Below are positions 47,779 to 56,384 of a stretch of DNA of 64,000 nt, piece after piece. The stretch is from positions 41,037 through 105,036 of the forward strand of contig CAMWXJ010000008.1 of NCBI GenBank assembly GCA_947178215.1. Direction: 5' to 3'. The notes beneath the pieces are model-generated. The model had not been told where the DNA came from and did no database searches. It saw only the letters and a program-made list of their open reading frames with translations. The position numbers and the translations under genes are program-made. The first letter of the stretch is position 1. Each line of letters opens with the position of its first letter. Origin of the DNA: an uncultured Porphyromonadaceae bacterium. Its GTDB lineage: Bacteria; Bacteroidota; Bacteroidia; Bacteroidales; Muribaculaceae.

Positions 47779-50700
47779 TCATTCAATTCTTAGTGTCACC
47801 GAGCCGCTCACCTTATCTCCGGTTTTAATGGGATTACGATAAGGAGCATAGTGCCCTGCCAAAAAGAGTTCATCTCCGGCTGTGACAAAGTCGGCCACAA
47901 GGAACCGGGTTGAGTCTCCCTCACGCCAGGAACGCCAGTGCTGATTACCGTCGGATACTGCCGTGACTTTGCCGGCACCGGATTCGTTTTCCAATCCTGC
48001 GAACCAGATATTACGACGGGTGGCTCTGAAATCGTTGCTTCCAAGCTCGTTTGAATCATGGCTCCATGACCATGCAGGAGCCACACGAGGATTCTCTACT
48101 GCCGGCACCTCAGCATAATGACTGCTGGCCTTTCCGACAGGACGGCTTATATGGTCATCGGGATATACGCTCCATATTCCATCTCTGCGCCAGAATGTGG
48201 TGTCGTATCCTTTCGCTGTCGCAAACACAAGGCCTACCTGACGGGGATTGACATCGGTCTTGCTTGTGAAATCATAGTCGACACGAATCTCTCCGTTGGC
48301 GTTGACAAGCATTGAATATTCACCTTCAAATTCATTATAACTGCCCTTGACAATCACTCTTACATCATCGCCTTCGGTTTTAGCCTCGACCGACACCGCC
48401 TGCCACTCATGACAAGTGTCATTGAACACCGGAGTATTTGCGTTATGGTTGGGGTAGCATCCACCCCCGGTAAGGGGCAACGCCATCAGCCACGGGCCGC
48501 CTGCCAACACGGTATGTCCGTCCTTTACCATCGACAATATGGCGCCGGTCACAGCACTTATCTTGCAGTTGAAGTTCTTGCCACGTATTTCAAATACTTG
48601 TTTCCCTTTTTTCAGACGGGTCTTCTCACTCGCCTGAGCAGGAAGCCGATTGAGCGTCTGCTCGCCTACGGGTATAAGATACTCGTCAGCGACAAAACCC
48701 CTTGGATCCACAAACTTAATCGACAGCTGGCCGGAGCTCCTACGGTCATCTACCGGGATAGTGAATTGACCCTTATGTCCGGGAGCGAGACTATAAACAA
48801 CCTTACCATTTTCCGGGCCGAAAGACCACTGTATGTCTACTTCATCGAGGTTTGTGAACGTATATCGGTTTTCCAGGTCAATGACAAAAGGCTTGTTCGG
48901 GTCAAGACTCTTCGTGCCAAGTTTCACCGGCGTGAAAATCTTCTTCATATCCCAATACTCCGGTTTAGGTCGGCGCCATCCGTCAATAGGGCCCCAGGCT
49001 CCATAGCCTACGGCATTTCCGTCAGGAAGCTGGAAAATATCATCAATACCCGACCATATCGAACCTCCGAGCACGGCATCCGTAACATACATGTTTTCCC
49101 ACATAGGTTGCAGAGCAAGGGCCCAGTCACTTCTGATTCCGGGGTCAGTGACGAGTTCGCTACGGTTGTAAACATTCAGATGACAGAACTCTCCGTAAGT
49201 CATGGGGCGGTCTTGCTGGGCTACCGTCTTATATCCATTAGGGCCGGGATAGTGGATATTGGCAATAGGTGTGTCGCTGCCCTGATTGTTGAATCCGCCA
49301 TAAGCCTGGTCGTGGAACGAATACGGGCGTGAAGGGTCGGCTTTCTTCATATATTCCGAAATCTGGGCAAACTCTTTATTCCAGTATGACTCATTAGCCA
49401 TCGACCACATGATGACAGACGGATGATTACGATAGAAATGCACGGTCTCCATATTGGCCTGCAACACATAATCATAATACTGAGGATCGTCATAGCGCAA
49501 CTTCTGCCAATTTTCGTTAGCTCCGTGCCCTATCCAGCACACCGGAGCTTCAAGCTCTACGAACAGGCCCATTTCATCGCAATAATCGATAAACTCCTCG
49601 GCGGGTGGATAATGGGATGTGCGTATGAAGTTGCAGTTTGCCTGAAGATAAAGCTCGGCATCCCTACGCCACTGTTCGTCGGTAAGAGAGCGTCCGAGAA
49701 GTGGATGCGCCTCGTGGCGGCACACGCCACGTAGCTTGACGGGCTTGCCGTTGACCAGCACGCGCGTACCCTTAACTTCGATTTCCCTGAAACCGATGCG
49801 TTTCTGAACCTGTTCCAGACTTCTACCATTTTCAGAGAGGCTGATATTTACGTCATACAGGTTAGGATGCTCGTTATCCCACAATTCCGGTCGCTTTACC
49901 GGGACATTTATCAATCCCGTCCATGTCTTTCCGGGCGCTATCTCCGGAATCTTCACTGATGCTGACGCCGTGTGCCTGTCAAGAGTAACATCAAAAACAG
50001 CCGAATTTACAGGCCTTGATGTCATGTTTGTCACAGAGGCATGCATCTGCATCACAGCATCATGGTAGGTGTCGTCAAGATCGGTCACGATACGCAGATC
50101 ACTGATATAGACATCGGGTACGACATAAAGTGTTACCTTTCGCAGAATCCCTCCCATCTGATGTGCGGCATACTGTGTCAGGCTGCCCAGCATATCGGCC
50201 TTTGACTCGCTTCGTACCTGCACTTCAAGTTCGTTTTCACCGTTTTGCAGGAAAGGAGTGACATTAATCTCGTAGGGGGTCATGCCGCCCATATGATAAC
50301 CGGCCTTCTTGCCGTTGACCGATATGGTGTATTCACTGTGAACGCCATCAAAGCGCAACATCACCTGATGACCCTTCCAGTCCGTCGGGATTTCAAACTT
50401 GCGCTGATAGCGTGCGAAAGCGGCTGAGTCAACCTTAAATCCCTGCATGACCCATTCACCCGGCACTTGAATAGGATGCCAGTCGTCGCCATGCGATTTC
50501 TCGGAAAAACGCCATACGCCGTTGAGCGACACCGAACTGCGGTAGACACCGGCAACACTCTTTGCCATAGGCGTATACGAAGGCAACACCTTCTCTACGT
50601 CAACATCTGTATCTACAATATAAGCTTTTGTTGATTTCAGCGATTCACGCGCCTCATGACTGAAAGCCGACAATCGGGCCGGAGCATCCGAGAGCAGTCG

Positions 50701-51162
50701 GATCTTGCTCACCACAGCATTGGCACCTTTTTCCGGCACAATCACCAGTACCAGCTTGCCATAGGCATACGAATGACGCGGCAAATCTATCACCTTGGTT
50801 ATCACCTCGCCTTCCGGCAACTCTACCGGCTCGCACACCGCATTGCCATCGGCTATTAGACCAATGCGCCTGTCGTGGTCGGCCAGAAAGGTAATCTCCA
50901 TCCTATACCTGGCCTGAATATCCATGCCATCATAGGCATATATCACCTTACCACCGAAATTACAGCTCCGGTCGGCCTCTGACGCCTGATACTTATCGGG
51001 CATCATATAATTCTCACCCAGTACAAGGTGTGGCTGGGCCGCAGGATTGCCGCTGTCGTCAAACGCCACCTCAACATATTCCGCTTCCTGTGCCTGCATA
51101 TTGATAGAGGCAAGCATGACGCATAGCGGAGCAACTATCCAATTTCGTAATTTTGACTTCAT
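47779..51162 (-). CDS. Large GH2 enzyme (beta-galactosidase type) with an N-terminal extension
   Basis: A secreted 1127-residue hydrolase with a signal peptide (1-25). An extra beta-rich domain (about 28-165, CBM-like, not recognised) precedes the GH2 sugar-binding domain (205-350), Ig-like domain (355-460) and TIM barrel (465-760), with acid/base Glu591 in MANESYW and nucleophile Glu658 in YGEFCHLN. Domains 4/5 follow. The last 80 residues (VSDGNQHWRSW...FLVADF) are matched by the pseudogene remnant at 53.5 kb. It begins 5 bases after the first methyltransferase gene of the array. Confidence 0.86.
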   Translation of the reverse strand: MKSKLRNWIVAPLCVMLASINMQAQEAEYVEVAFDDSGNPAAQPHLVLGENYMMPDKYQASEADRSCNFGGKVIYAYDGMDIQARYRMEITFLADHDRRIGLIADGNAVCEPVELPEGEVITKVIDLPRHSYAYGKLVLVIVPEKGANAVVSKIRLLSDAPARLSAFSHEARESLKSTKAYIVDTDVDVEKVLPSYTPMAKSVAGVYRSSVSLNGVWRFSEKSHGDDWHPIQVPGEWVMQGFKVDSAAFARYQRKFEIPTDWKGHQVMLRFDGVHSEYTISVNGKKAGYHMGGMTPYEINVTPFLQNGENELEVQVRSESKADMLGSLTQYAAHQMGGILRKVTLYVVPDVYISDLRIVTDLDDTYHDAVMQMHASVTNMTSRPVNSAVFDVTLDRHTASASVKIPEIAPGKTWTGLINVPVKRPELWDNEHPNLYDVNISLSENGRSLEQVQKRIGFREIEVKGTRVLVNGKPVKLRGVCRHEAHPLLGRSLTDEQWRRDAELYLQANCNFIRTSHYPPAEEFIDYCDEMGLFVELEAPVCWIGHGANENWQKLRYDDPQYYDYVLQANMETVHFYRNHPSVIMWSMANESYWNKEFAQISEYMKKADPSRPYSFHDQAYGGFNNQGSDTPIANIHYPGPNGYKTVAQQDRPMTYGEFCHLNVYNRSELVTDPGIRSDWALALQPMWENMYVTDAVLGGSIWSGIDDIFQLPDGNAVGYGAWGPIDGWRRPKPEYWDMKKIFTPVKLGTKSLDPNKPFVIDLENRYTFTNLDEVDIQWSFGPENGKVVYSLAPGHKGQFTIPVDDRRSSGQLSIKFVDPRGFVADEYLIPVGEQTLNRLPAQASEKTRLKKGKQVFEIRGKNFNCKISAVTGAILSMVKDGHTVLAGGPWLMALPLTGGGCYPNHNANTPVFNDTCHEWQAVSVEAKTEGDDVRVIVKGSYNEFEGEYSMLVNANGEIRVDYDFTSKTDVNPRQVGLVFATAKGYDTTFWRRDGIWSVYPDDHISRPVGKASSHYAEVPAVENPRVAPAWSWSHDSNELGSNDFRATRRNIWFAGLENESGAGKVTAVSDGNQHWRSWREGDSTRFLVADFVTAGDELFLAGHYAPYRNPIKTGDKVSGSVTLRIE

Positions 51163-51167
51163 ATTAA

Positions 51168-52277
51168 TCAGGGCTTTCCCTCTGCCATTACGGGTTCAAC
51201 ATACTCACAGCCGATAGTTTTCAGCATATGGAAGAAATTATCCATAGGCGTGTCAAGCTGCACATGGTGGGTCGGAGCGCATATCCATCCGCTATTTCTG
51301 CCAAGAGAGCCTGACAGACGCTTATATTCATTCTCGATATCTTCGTGAGTTCCCATCGGGAGTGTTGACTGTACAGCCATACCTCCGAAGAAACAGAGCT
51401 TGTCGCCATATTTATCGGCAAGAATCTCCGGACTCATACACTCTGTCTGAATAGGGTTGAGTACATCAAGACCGATTTCGATAAGATCTGGAATAATATC
51501 ATAGATACATCCATCGGAATGATAGGCCACCTTTATATCCGGTTTTATCTCTTTTACCGACCGAATTATTTCAGCCATACGGCCTTTGAAAAATTCACGC
51601 CAGAGATCAGGATCAATCAACATAGCATCCTGTGCGCCCATATCGTCACCCAGCCATATCATATCCACCCCTATACGGGCAAGGTGCATCGCACATTCCT
51701 TATGATACCCGTATGTCTCATCAAGAATATGGTTGGTCAGATCGGGATCACAATAAAAATCCGTCATAAGTGTATCAAGACCGCGCAGAGCCCATGCCGA
51801 CTCAAAAATCGTGCAATGTATACGTCCTATGATGTAATATTCATCGCCATATTCCCTCACAAGACGTCTTACGTTGTCATAAATCTCAGGCCTGTGTGGG
51901 TCCGGAGCTTTAAAGGCCATGGCTTTTGCATCATCATTGCGCAACGGATTGCGGGCAATATTGGTATAATGTCCTACACCATACGGGGTTTCGTATGGAT
52001 CGACTTTCCACTCTACCCCCCATTCGTCCGTATAATTCTCAGATTTAAGATAATAACCTGTCGACCAGCCTACACTTGCTTGCAGCAGGTCCTGGCAGGT
52101 TAGCTCTTCAAGCTTGTAGCCATACCATTCACGATGATGAGGTTCTGAAAATTGTTCAGGCAGCCCGTACACACGTCGCAGCCGGTCGGCAAATTCCGGT
52201 GTAAATGTTGCCTGAAACGGTGGCCGATCAACGGGTTGATGATTCAGCGCCCGTATCACTCTATCTCTGTGTTTCAC
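51168..52277 (-). CDS. UroD-superfamily methyltransferase, likely O-demethylase MT-I type
   Basis: The first gene of the array; 369 residues from a GTG start at 52277 (then KHRDRVIRALNHQPVDRPPF). That start matches relatives, which begin xxHRERVxxALNHxxPDR; the frame extends 26 codons upstream through promoter sequence. The fold is the UroD TIM barrel. Motifs include MIWLGDDMGAQ, VAYHSDGCIYDIIPDLIEIG, LNPIQ and CAPTHHVQLDTP. It lacks the HxC...C triad of the MtaA-like partner. This subgroup accompanies corrinoid proteins and may demethylate the O-methylated substrate, as the UroD-like MT-I of acetogen vanillate demethylation does; substrate unknown. Confidence 0.75.
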   Translation of the reverse strand: MKHRDRVIRALNHQPVDRPPFQATFTPEFADRLRRVYGLPEQFSEPHHREWYGYKLEELTCQDLLQASVGWSTGYYLKSENYTDEWGVEWKVDPYETPYGVGHYTNIARNPLRNDDAKAMAFKAPDPHRPEIYDNVRRLVREYGDEYYIIGRIHCTIFESAWALRGLDTLMTDFYCDPDLTNHILDETYGYHKECAMHLARIGVDMIWLGDDMGAQDAMLIDPDLWREFFKGRMAEIIRSVKEIKPDIKVAYHSDGCIYDIIPDLIEIGLDVLNPIQTECMSPEILADKYGDKLCFFGGMAVQSTLPMGTHEDIENEYKRLSGSLGRNSGWICAPTHHVQLDTPMDNFFHMLKTIGCEYVEPVMAEGKP

Positions 52278-52334
52278 TGATTTAGGGTTAAATGTGGAGA
52301 TTTTACAACTTATGCGGTTATCCGCAATATCATA

Positions 52335-52355
52335 TTGCAAAATTATAATTTGCAA
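52335..52355. promoter_or_regulatory. Palindromic candidate operator in the divergent promoter region
   Basis: TTGCAAA at 52335-52341 and TTTGCAA at 52349-52355 form a perfect dyad around ATTATAA. It covers the -33 box of the AraC promoter and the -7 box of the leftward promoter, so a protein bound here would affect both directions. Confidence 0.5.
52338..52345 (-). promoter_or_regulatory. -7 box of the corrinoid/GH array
   Basis: TAATTTTG on the minus strand (52345-52338) matches TAnnTTTG. It predicts a start near 52331 and a 54-base leader before the GTG at 52277. The nearest -33 candidate (TTG, 52371-52369) is 23 bases away, a weak promoter that fits activator control. Confidence 0.5.
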
Positions 52356-52380
52356 ATAATATTTCTATCAATTATATTTG
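52349..52380 (+). promoter_or_regulatory. Consensus promoter of the AraC-type regulator
   Basis: TTTG at 52349-52352, a 20-base spacer and TATATTTG at 52373-52380 match the consensus. It lies 75 bases before the ATG at 52455. Confidence 0.7.
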
Positions 52381-52454
52381 CATAATAATCCTCGATTTTT
52401 GCCGGATTGCATTTTCTGGACAACTTCGGGAATATATCCTTATTCATAAATACC

Positions 52455-53354
52455 ATGGCTATAAAACCAACACGTGAAATAGTCAATAATGCCGTCAACA
52501 CATCGTTTGTCTTGACCCATTACGTCAATTCCTACTTCGAGGCCCCGTTTCATTTCCATCCCGAGTATGAACTGATACTTATAGAGGAGGGCGACGGAGT
52601 AAGATACGTAGGAGATTCCGTGCACAAGATGCGCCCGGGTGATTTTATGCTTATAGGTTCCAATCTCGCTCATTTATGGATGAGCGACGACCGCTTCTAT
52701 ATGCCGGGGTGTAAGGAGACCTGTCATTCGATCTATTCCCAGTTCAGTCCCGAAGTCTTGCCCGGCAATCTGTCATCAATACCTGAATTTCACAATGTAG
52801 ATCATCTTTTGCGCGAATCGGTACGCGGGCTTTTATTCACAGGCGACAATCTTGAACGTCTGGCCCAACAGTTTCGCGATATCGTCGACAGCAAAGGGGT
52901 ACGACGATGGACATGTCTTCTGACACTGCTTGATGATCTCAGCAGTCATTCCGAATATAAATATCTTACTACCAGCTCATATGATGTCACAACCAATACC
53001 TGGTCAGATAAAATCGTGGAGCGTGTCAACCAATACATAGCCGTGAACTACTGTCAGGATATTACTCTTAAAGATCTATCCGACATAGCACACATGAATG
53101 AAAGTTCATTATGCCGCTACTATAAGCGAGTTACAGGGCGAAGGATTTTCGATTATCTGGCTCAGTCACGCATAGAATACTCCCTGAAATTACTGCGCAG
53201 CACATCCTATCCCATATCACAGATTGCAATGGAGTGTGGCTACAACAGCCCGTCACACTTCTATCATCAGTTCAAGACAATTACCGGGTATTCCCCTACC
53301 GAATATATCAACCGTGTATTGAAAGTCAAAAGATCGACCGCAGGCCTGAACTGA
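52455..53354 (+). CDS. AraC-family regulator with cupin sensor domain
   Basis: A 299-residue transcription factor. An N-terminal cupin fold (about 20-150; FHFHPEYELILIEEGDGVRYVGD in part, then MRPGDFMLIGSNLAHLW) should bind a small ligand, often a sugar. The C-terminal 100 residues hold two helix-turn-helix units (LKDLSDIAHMNESSLCRYYKR and ISQIAMECGYNSPSHFYHQFK, read in part). It is divergent from the corrinoid/GH array and shares a palindromic promoter region, so it most likely senses the array's substrate and activates it. The ATG at 52455 lies downstream of the promoter; a TTG at 52407 is less likely. Confidence 0.9.
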   Translation: MAIKPTREIVNNAVNTSFVLTHYVNSYFEAPFHFHPEYELILIEEGDGVRYVGDSVHKMRPGDFMLIGSNLAHLWMSDDRFYMPGCKETCHSIYSQFSPEVLPGNLSSIPEFHNVDHLLRESVRGLLFTGDNLERLAQQFRDIVDSKGVRRWTCLLTLLDDLSSHSEYKYLTTSSYDVTTNTWSDKIVERVNQYIAVNYCQDITLKDLSDIAHMNESSLCRYYKRVTGRRIFDYLAQSRIEYSLKLLRSTSYPISQIAMECGYNSPSHFYHQFKTITGYSPTEYINRVLKVKRSTAGLN

Positions 53355-53374
53355 GACCCTTTTAGCAAAAGACC

Positions 53375-53413
53375 GACACTTCCGACCCGAAAGTTATACG
53401 GACCGGAAGTGTC
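53375..53413 (+). terminator. Terminator of the AraC gene
   Basis: GACACTTCCG (53375-53384) pairs with CGGAAGTGTC (53404-53413), 21 bases after the araC-type stop codon. The loop is 19 bases and the T tract is weak. Confidence 0.6.
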
Positions 53414-53464
53414 AAATATGTCTATAACCGCAATTACAAGGTTAAATATCTGAATCTCGCTTTA

Positions 53465-53783
53465 TCAATAAAAAGACAGAGATACGCTGCCTTTTACTTT
53501 ATCTCCGGGACAAAGCGGCCGATAATCCGCCTCAGCATGTGACACCAGATAGGTATCACGGCCACCATTCGTATAGTCGGCCACAAGGAAAAAAGTAATG
53601 TCATTGTCGATCCAGGGACGCAGATGCTGGGTGCCGTCGCTAACTATGTTGATGCGGGATGAGCCGTCGTCAGTCGACAGGCTGGCGCGACGGATATTGC
53701 GTTTTGTCGAGCGGAAGATAAGCGCCCGGATGTAGCAACAAAGCCGCTAACGATAGTGATAAATAACTGAATACTTTTCTCAT
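53465..53783 (-). pseudogene. Internally deleted GH2 (beta-galactosidase) remnant
   Basis: From ATG at 53783 the minus strand encodes a signal-peptide-like N-terminus (MRKVFSYLSLSLAALLL), then after a frame change the last 80 or so residues of a GH2 enzyme down to TGA at 53467-53465. The C-terminal part matches the end of the GH2 at 47.8-51.2 kb: RSTKRNI versus RATRRNI, VSDGTQH versus VSDGNQH, FFLVADY versus RFLVADF, GDKVKGSVSL versus GDKVSGSVTL. The 319-base length is not a multiple of three. About 3 kb of catalytic sequence must have been lost in one internal deletion. It is not expected to make an enzyme. Confidence 0.82.
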
Positions 53784-53807
53784 TACAATATATCTTAACT
53801 ATGATAT

Positions 53808-53869
53808 GCAACAACGGCGGGAGGAGATACGCCTAATGAATGGTGTAATACCTCCTCCCGCCGGGTTGC
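53808..53869. terminator. Hairpin between the SusCD operon and the GH2 remnant
   Basis: GGCGGGAGGAG (53816-53826) pairs with CTCCTCCCGCC (53852-53862), extended by GCAAC/GTTGC (53808-53812 with 53865-53869). It lies 15 bases downstream of the lipoprotein stop on the minus strand and probably ends the susC operon. Confidence 0.7.
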
Positions 53870-53883
53870 GGGGTTTTATATAC

Positions 53884-54426
53884 TTAAAATCCTTTTATCG
53901 TTCGGATGATATACTCTTTCTTATCGCCGTTGGCCGCACGTACACAATAAAACCGGTCCTTAGAGAAATCGCCGGGCGCCCCGAATCGTGGCGAACCCTC
54001 GATGGGAGCGACGACAGCAGCATCGGGAATCGACACATAGACCACCAGACGCGAAAGTCCTTCGGCGGCTATTTTTTCCTTGAACATCTCGTAGAGCTGA
54101 GCTTTGGTCACCGAACCCTGGGGGCCTGTCTTCTGGACGCAGTTGATGTTGTGGCTGATCGTTGTTGAGAAACCGGAGCGTCCCTCAACCTCGATTTTTG
54201 AGAAATCGTCTTTTGTAAATATCACCTCACACACGCGGTCGTTCTGGATTTCCTCGTTGGCCGTACCCTTTTTAATCGTATCATTATAGAAGAATCGATA
54301 GGTGTAGGTCACGTTGGTCATTTCGTTCTTGTCGGAATCGATGATGTCCTCGGCTCCGTATGATAGGCAGCTGCTCACGACAAAAGTCATCAAACAGCCT
54401 ATTACTATGTTTATGATTACTTTCAT
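53884..54426 (-). CDS. Lipoprotein of a SusCD operon, function unknown
   Basis: A 180-residue exported lipoprotein (lipobox VVSSC, Cys20). The rest is beta-rich with alternating polar and hydrophobic residues (VTYTYRFFYND, VCEVIFTKDDF, LVVYVSIPDA) and no catalytic motif. It is the third gene after susC and susD (49 bases after susD), the position usually held by a surface glycan-binding protein. At 180 residues it is much shorter than a SusE/SusF type protein, so binding of a glycan is only an inference. Confidence 0.6.
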   Translation of the reverse strand: MKVIINIVIGCLMTFVVSSCLSYGAEDIIDSDKNEMTNVTYTYRFFYNDTIKKGTANEEIQNDRVCEVIFTKDDFSKIEVEGRSGFSTTISHNINCVQKTGPQGSVTKAQLYEMFKEKIAAEGLSRLVVYVSIPDAAVVAPIEGSPRFGAPGDFSKDRFYCVRAANGDKKEYIIRTIKGF

Positions 54427-54475
54427 GATAGTTCAGTAGATGGAAGTCAGATTATTGTTGACACTGATATGTTCG

Positions 54476-56362
54476 TTATTCCCATCCGGGATTCTGTTTT
54501 ATGCCTGCACGGATTGCAAATGCTCTGTTGACAGGCAACAGATAGCGCCTGGGAGAGAACTTGGCCTCGCCAAGCGGATTGGTTGTCTCGAAGAACTCAT
54601 AAGATGTGCCGTCGCGGGATATTTTTATACCGTGCATCACACCTTGCATCTCGGGTATTACAAATCCGTTCTGCGCATACGAGCCGTCGCCATATCCGCC
54701 ACTCTGCCGGATACCCCAACGCAACAGTGACCAGTAACGGTCGTTACACTCATATACCATTTCCACATTCCTCTCTCTTTTATAAGCCTCAAACAAAGAG
54801 TCGAAGTAACCGTTGCCGCTCAGCGGTGCAAGATATTCATGAGCCTTGTCGGCCGAAAAGCCACCGTGCTTTACCATTGTCGGTATCATGAAGTCTTTGG
54901 CTGCCTCTTCGTTGCCTTGCATGAGATAGGCTTCGGCCATGTTCAGGTAGGCCTCTCCATATCGAAGAGCGACGAAGCAGTAGTCGAGCATCTGTTTCTG
55001 CGGTTCGGCCAGGCTTATCACATTATCGTAGTGATACTTAATCATAGCATAACCGGTGTCGGAATTGTAGTTGTCGCGGTCACCTGCCTTATACCCGTAT
55101 TCTTCTTCTGAACCGGCATTGATCGGACTGTTGGAATTGGATGCGTTACCGTCGCGACGGAAAAAGATTCGCTCCGACTTGTTGAAATACAGACAACTGT
55201 CGTATAACACCGTAGCATAGAATCGCAGATCGCGGTGATGCGCATCGCTGAAATACATTTTCTGGTCGACATTGGCTCCGGTATTGACGTAGGAGGCTTC
55301 CTGCCACAGCTTGATCGAGCCATCCGTATCGCGTACCATATAATCATCAACCAGATCCTGAGTAGGCCACGCACCTCCGTCCATTCCCCAGAAGTTCATT
55401 GTCTGGTTTATAGGAAAGTGCTGTTTTGCATATTCCGATATATTGCCCGTATACCACAGGCCCTGATACTGCATCGGCACACCATAGAGCGAAGTAGTCA
55501 GTTTTGACGCATCGACAGGCAGAATGATTTCACCCGACGCAACAGCAGTCTCATAAGAGCTGAACATGTCGGCATAAGGACTCAGCTGCGACCCCGATTG
55601 ATTAAGGCCCAATGCCTCACCGGCACGGATAGTCGTAGTGTAATATCCGCTGTCGGCCTTGCCGCCATCGACGTAGGCCGCCGCAGTGTTGGCCACACGC
55701 ATCAAAAGTGCATACGCGGCCTCGCGGCTCAGACGGCCACGCTTTACATCCGACCACCGTGGTAACAATGAAGCTGCCTTCTCAAGATCGGCTATGATGA
55801 AGTCATAAGTCTCCCTGATGTCTGAGCGCGGAATTATCATATCATCTTCAATAGTAAGCACTCTGTCGATGAGTTGTAGACCTCCGTACTGACGAGCGTA
55901 AAGGAAGTAGTGCGCTCCGCGCAGAAAAGTCAGTTCGCCCATCTTTTCGTCGATAAACGACTGCGGGAATATCTCGTTTTGTGAAAGTTCATCCATCGCG
56001 GTATGAATACGCCACAACGTATTATAGCTGATCCAGCCATAGTTGTCATCATTGGTTAGCCCCTCTGCCATGTCTTTGGACCAGTATGAGCCGTTGAGAG
56101 TGCCCTGACGAGCATTTTTAGTACTGCTTTCCGAACGCATCGCATACACACCGCTATATCCGGAGAGCCACAGGTTTTCAGTGAGCACACTTGAATAGAT
56201 AGAGGTAACGAATGCGTCGGCGAGCTGTTGGTTTGACCATGTCTGGTCGCCTATTATCTTATCGTACGGTTTGGTATCCAGAAAATCATCTGAACATCCG
56301 GTATTCACTGTGGCTACCAACAGCGCCAGAAGAAAAGTTACAGGATTATATATGAGTTTCAT
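54476..56362 (-). CDS. SusD/RagB-family outer-membrane lipoprotein
   Basis: The extracellular lid and glycan-binding partner of the SusC transporter. 628 residues with a signal peptide and lipobox VNTGC (Cys23). The TPR-rich helical fold shows DKIIGDQTWSNQQLADAF, LRGAHYFLYARQYGGLQLI and the C-terminal RWGIRQSGGYG/KFSPRRYLLPVN stretch usual in SusD proteins. It is slightly longer than the common 500-600 residues. It starts 22 bases after susC. Confidence 0.93.
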   Translation of the reverse strand: MKLIYNPVTFLLALLVATVNTGCSDDFLDTKPYDKIIGDQTWSNQQLADAFVTSIYSSVLTENLWLSGYSGVYAMRSESSTKNARQGTLNGSYWSKDMAEGLTNDDNYGWISYNTLWRIHTAMDELSQNEIFPQSFIDEKMGELTFLRGAHYFLYARQYGGLQLIDRVLTIEDDMIIPRSDIRETYDFIIADLEKAASLLPRWSDVKRGRLSREAAYALLMRVANTAAAYVDGGKADSGYYTTTIRAGEALGLNQSGSQLSPYADMFSSYETAVASGEIILPVDASKLTTSLYGVPMQYQGLWYTGNISEYAKQHFPINQTMNFWGMDGGAWPTQDLVDDYMVRDTDGSIKLWQEASYVNTGANVDQKMYFSDAHHRDLRFYATVLYDSCLYFNKSERIFFRRDGNASNSNSPINAGSEEEYGYKAGDRDNYNSDTGYAMIKYHYDNVISLAEPQKQMLDYCFVALRYGEAYLNMAEAYLMQGNEEAAKDFMIPTMVKHGGFSADKAHEYLAPLSGNGYFDSLFEAYKRERNVEMVYECNDRYWSLLRWGIRQSGGYGDGSYAQNGFVIPEMQGVMHGIKISRDGTSYEFFETTNPLGEAKFSPRRYLLPVNRAFAIRAGIKQNPGWE

Positions 56363-56384
56363 TGTAGTGCTGATTATATGCTAT

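Noticed and set aside
36784..52277. Cobalamin riboswitch expected in a B12-linked array
   Set aside because: The leader of the array is only about 54 bases and no B12-box-like sequence or large structured leader is visible in the gaps between genes.
44442..52277. Haem-pathway uroporphyrinogen decarboxylase (hemE) for the two UroD-like proteins
   Set aside because: One has the HxC...C zinc triad of corrinoid:thiol methyltransferases, and both lie with a corrinoid protein and its reactivases and not with haem genes.
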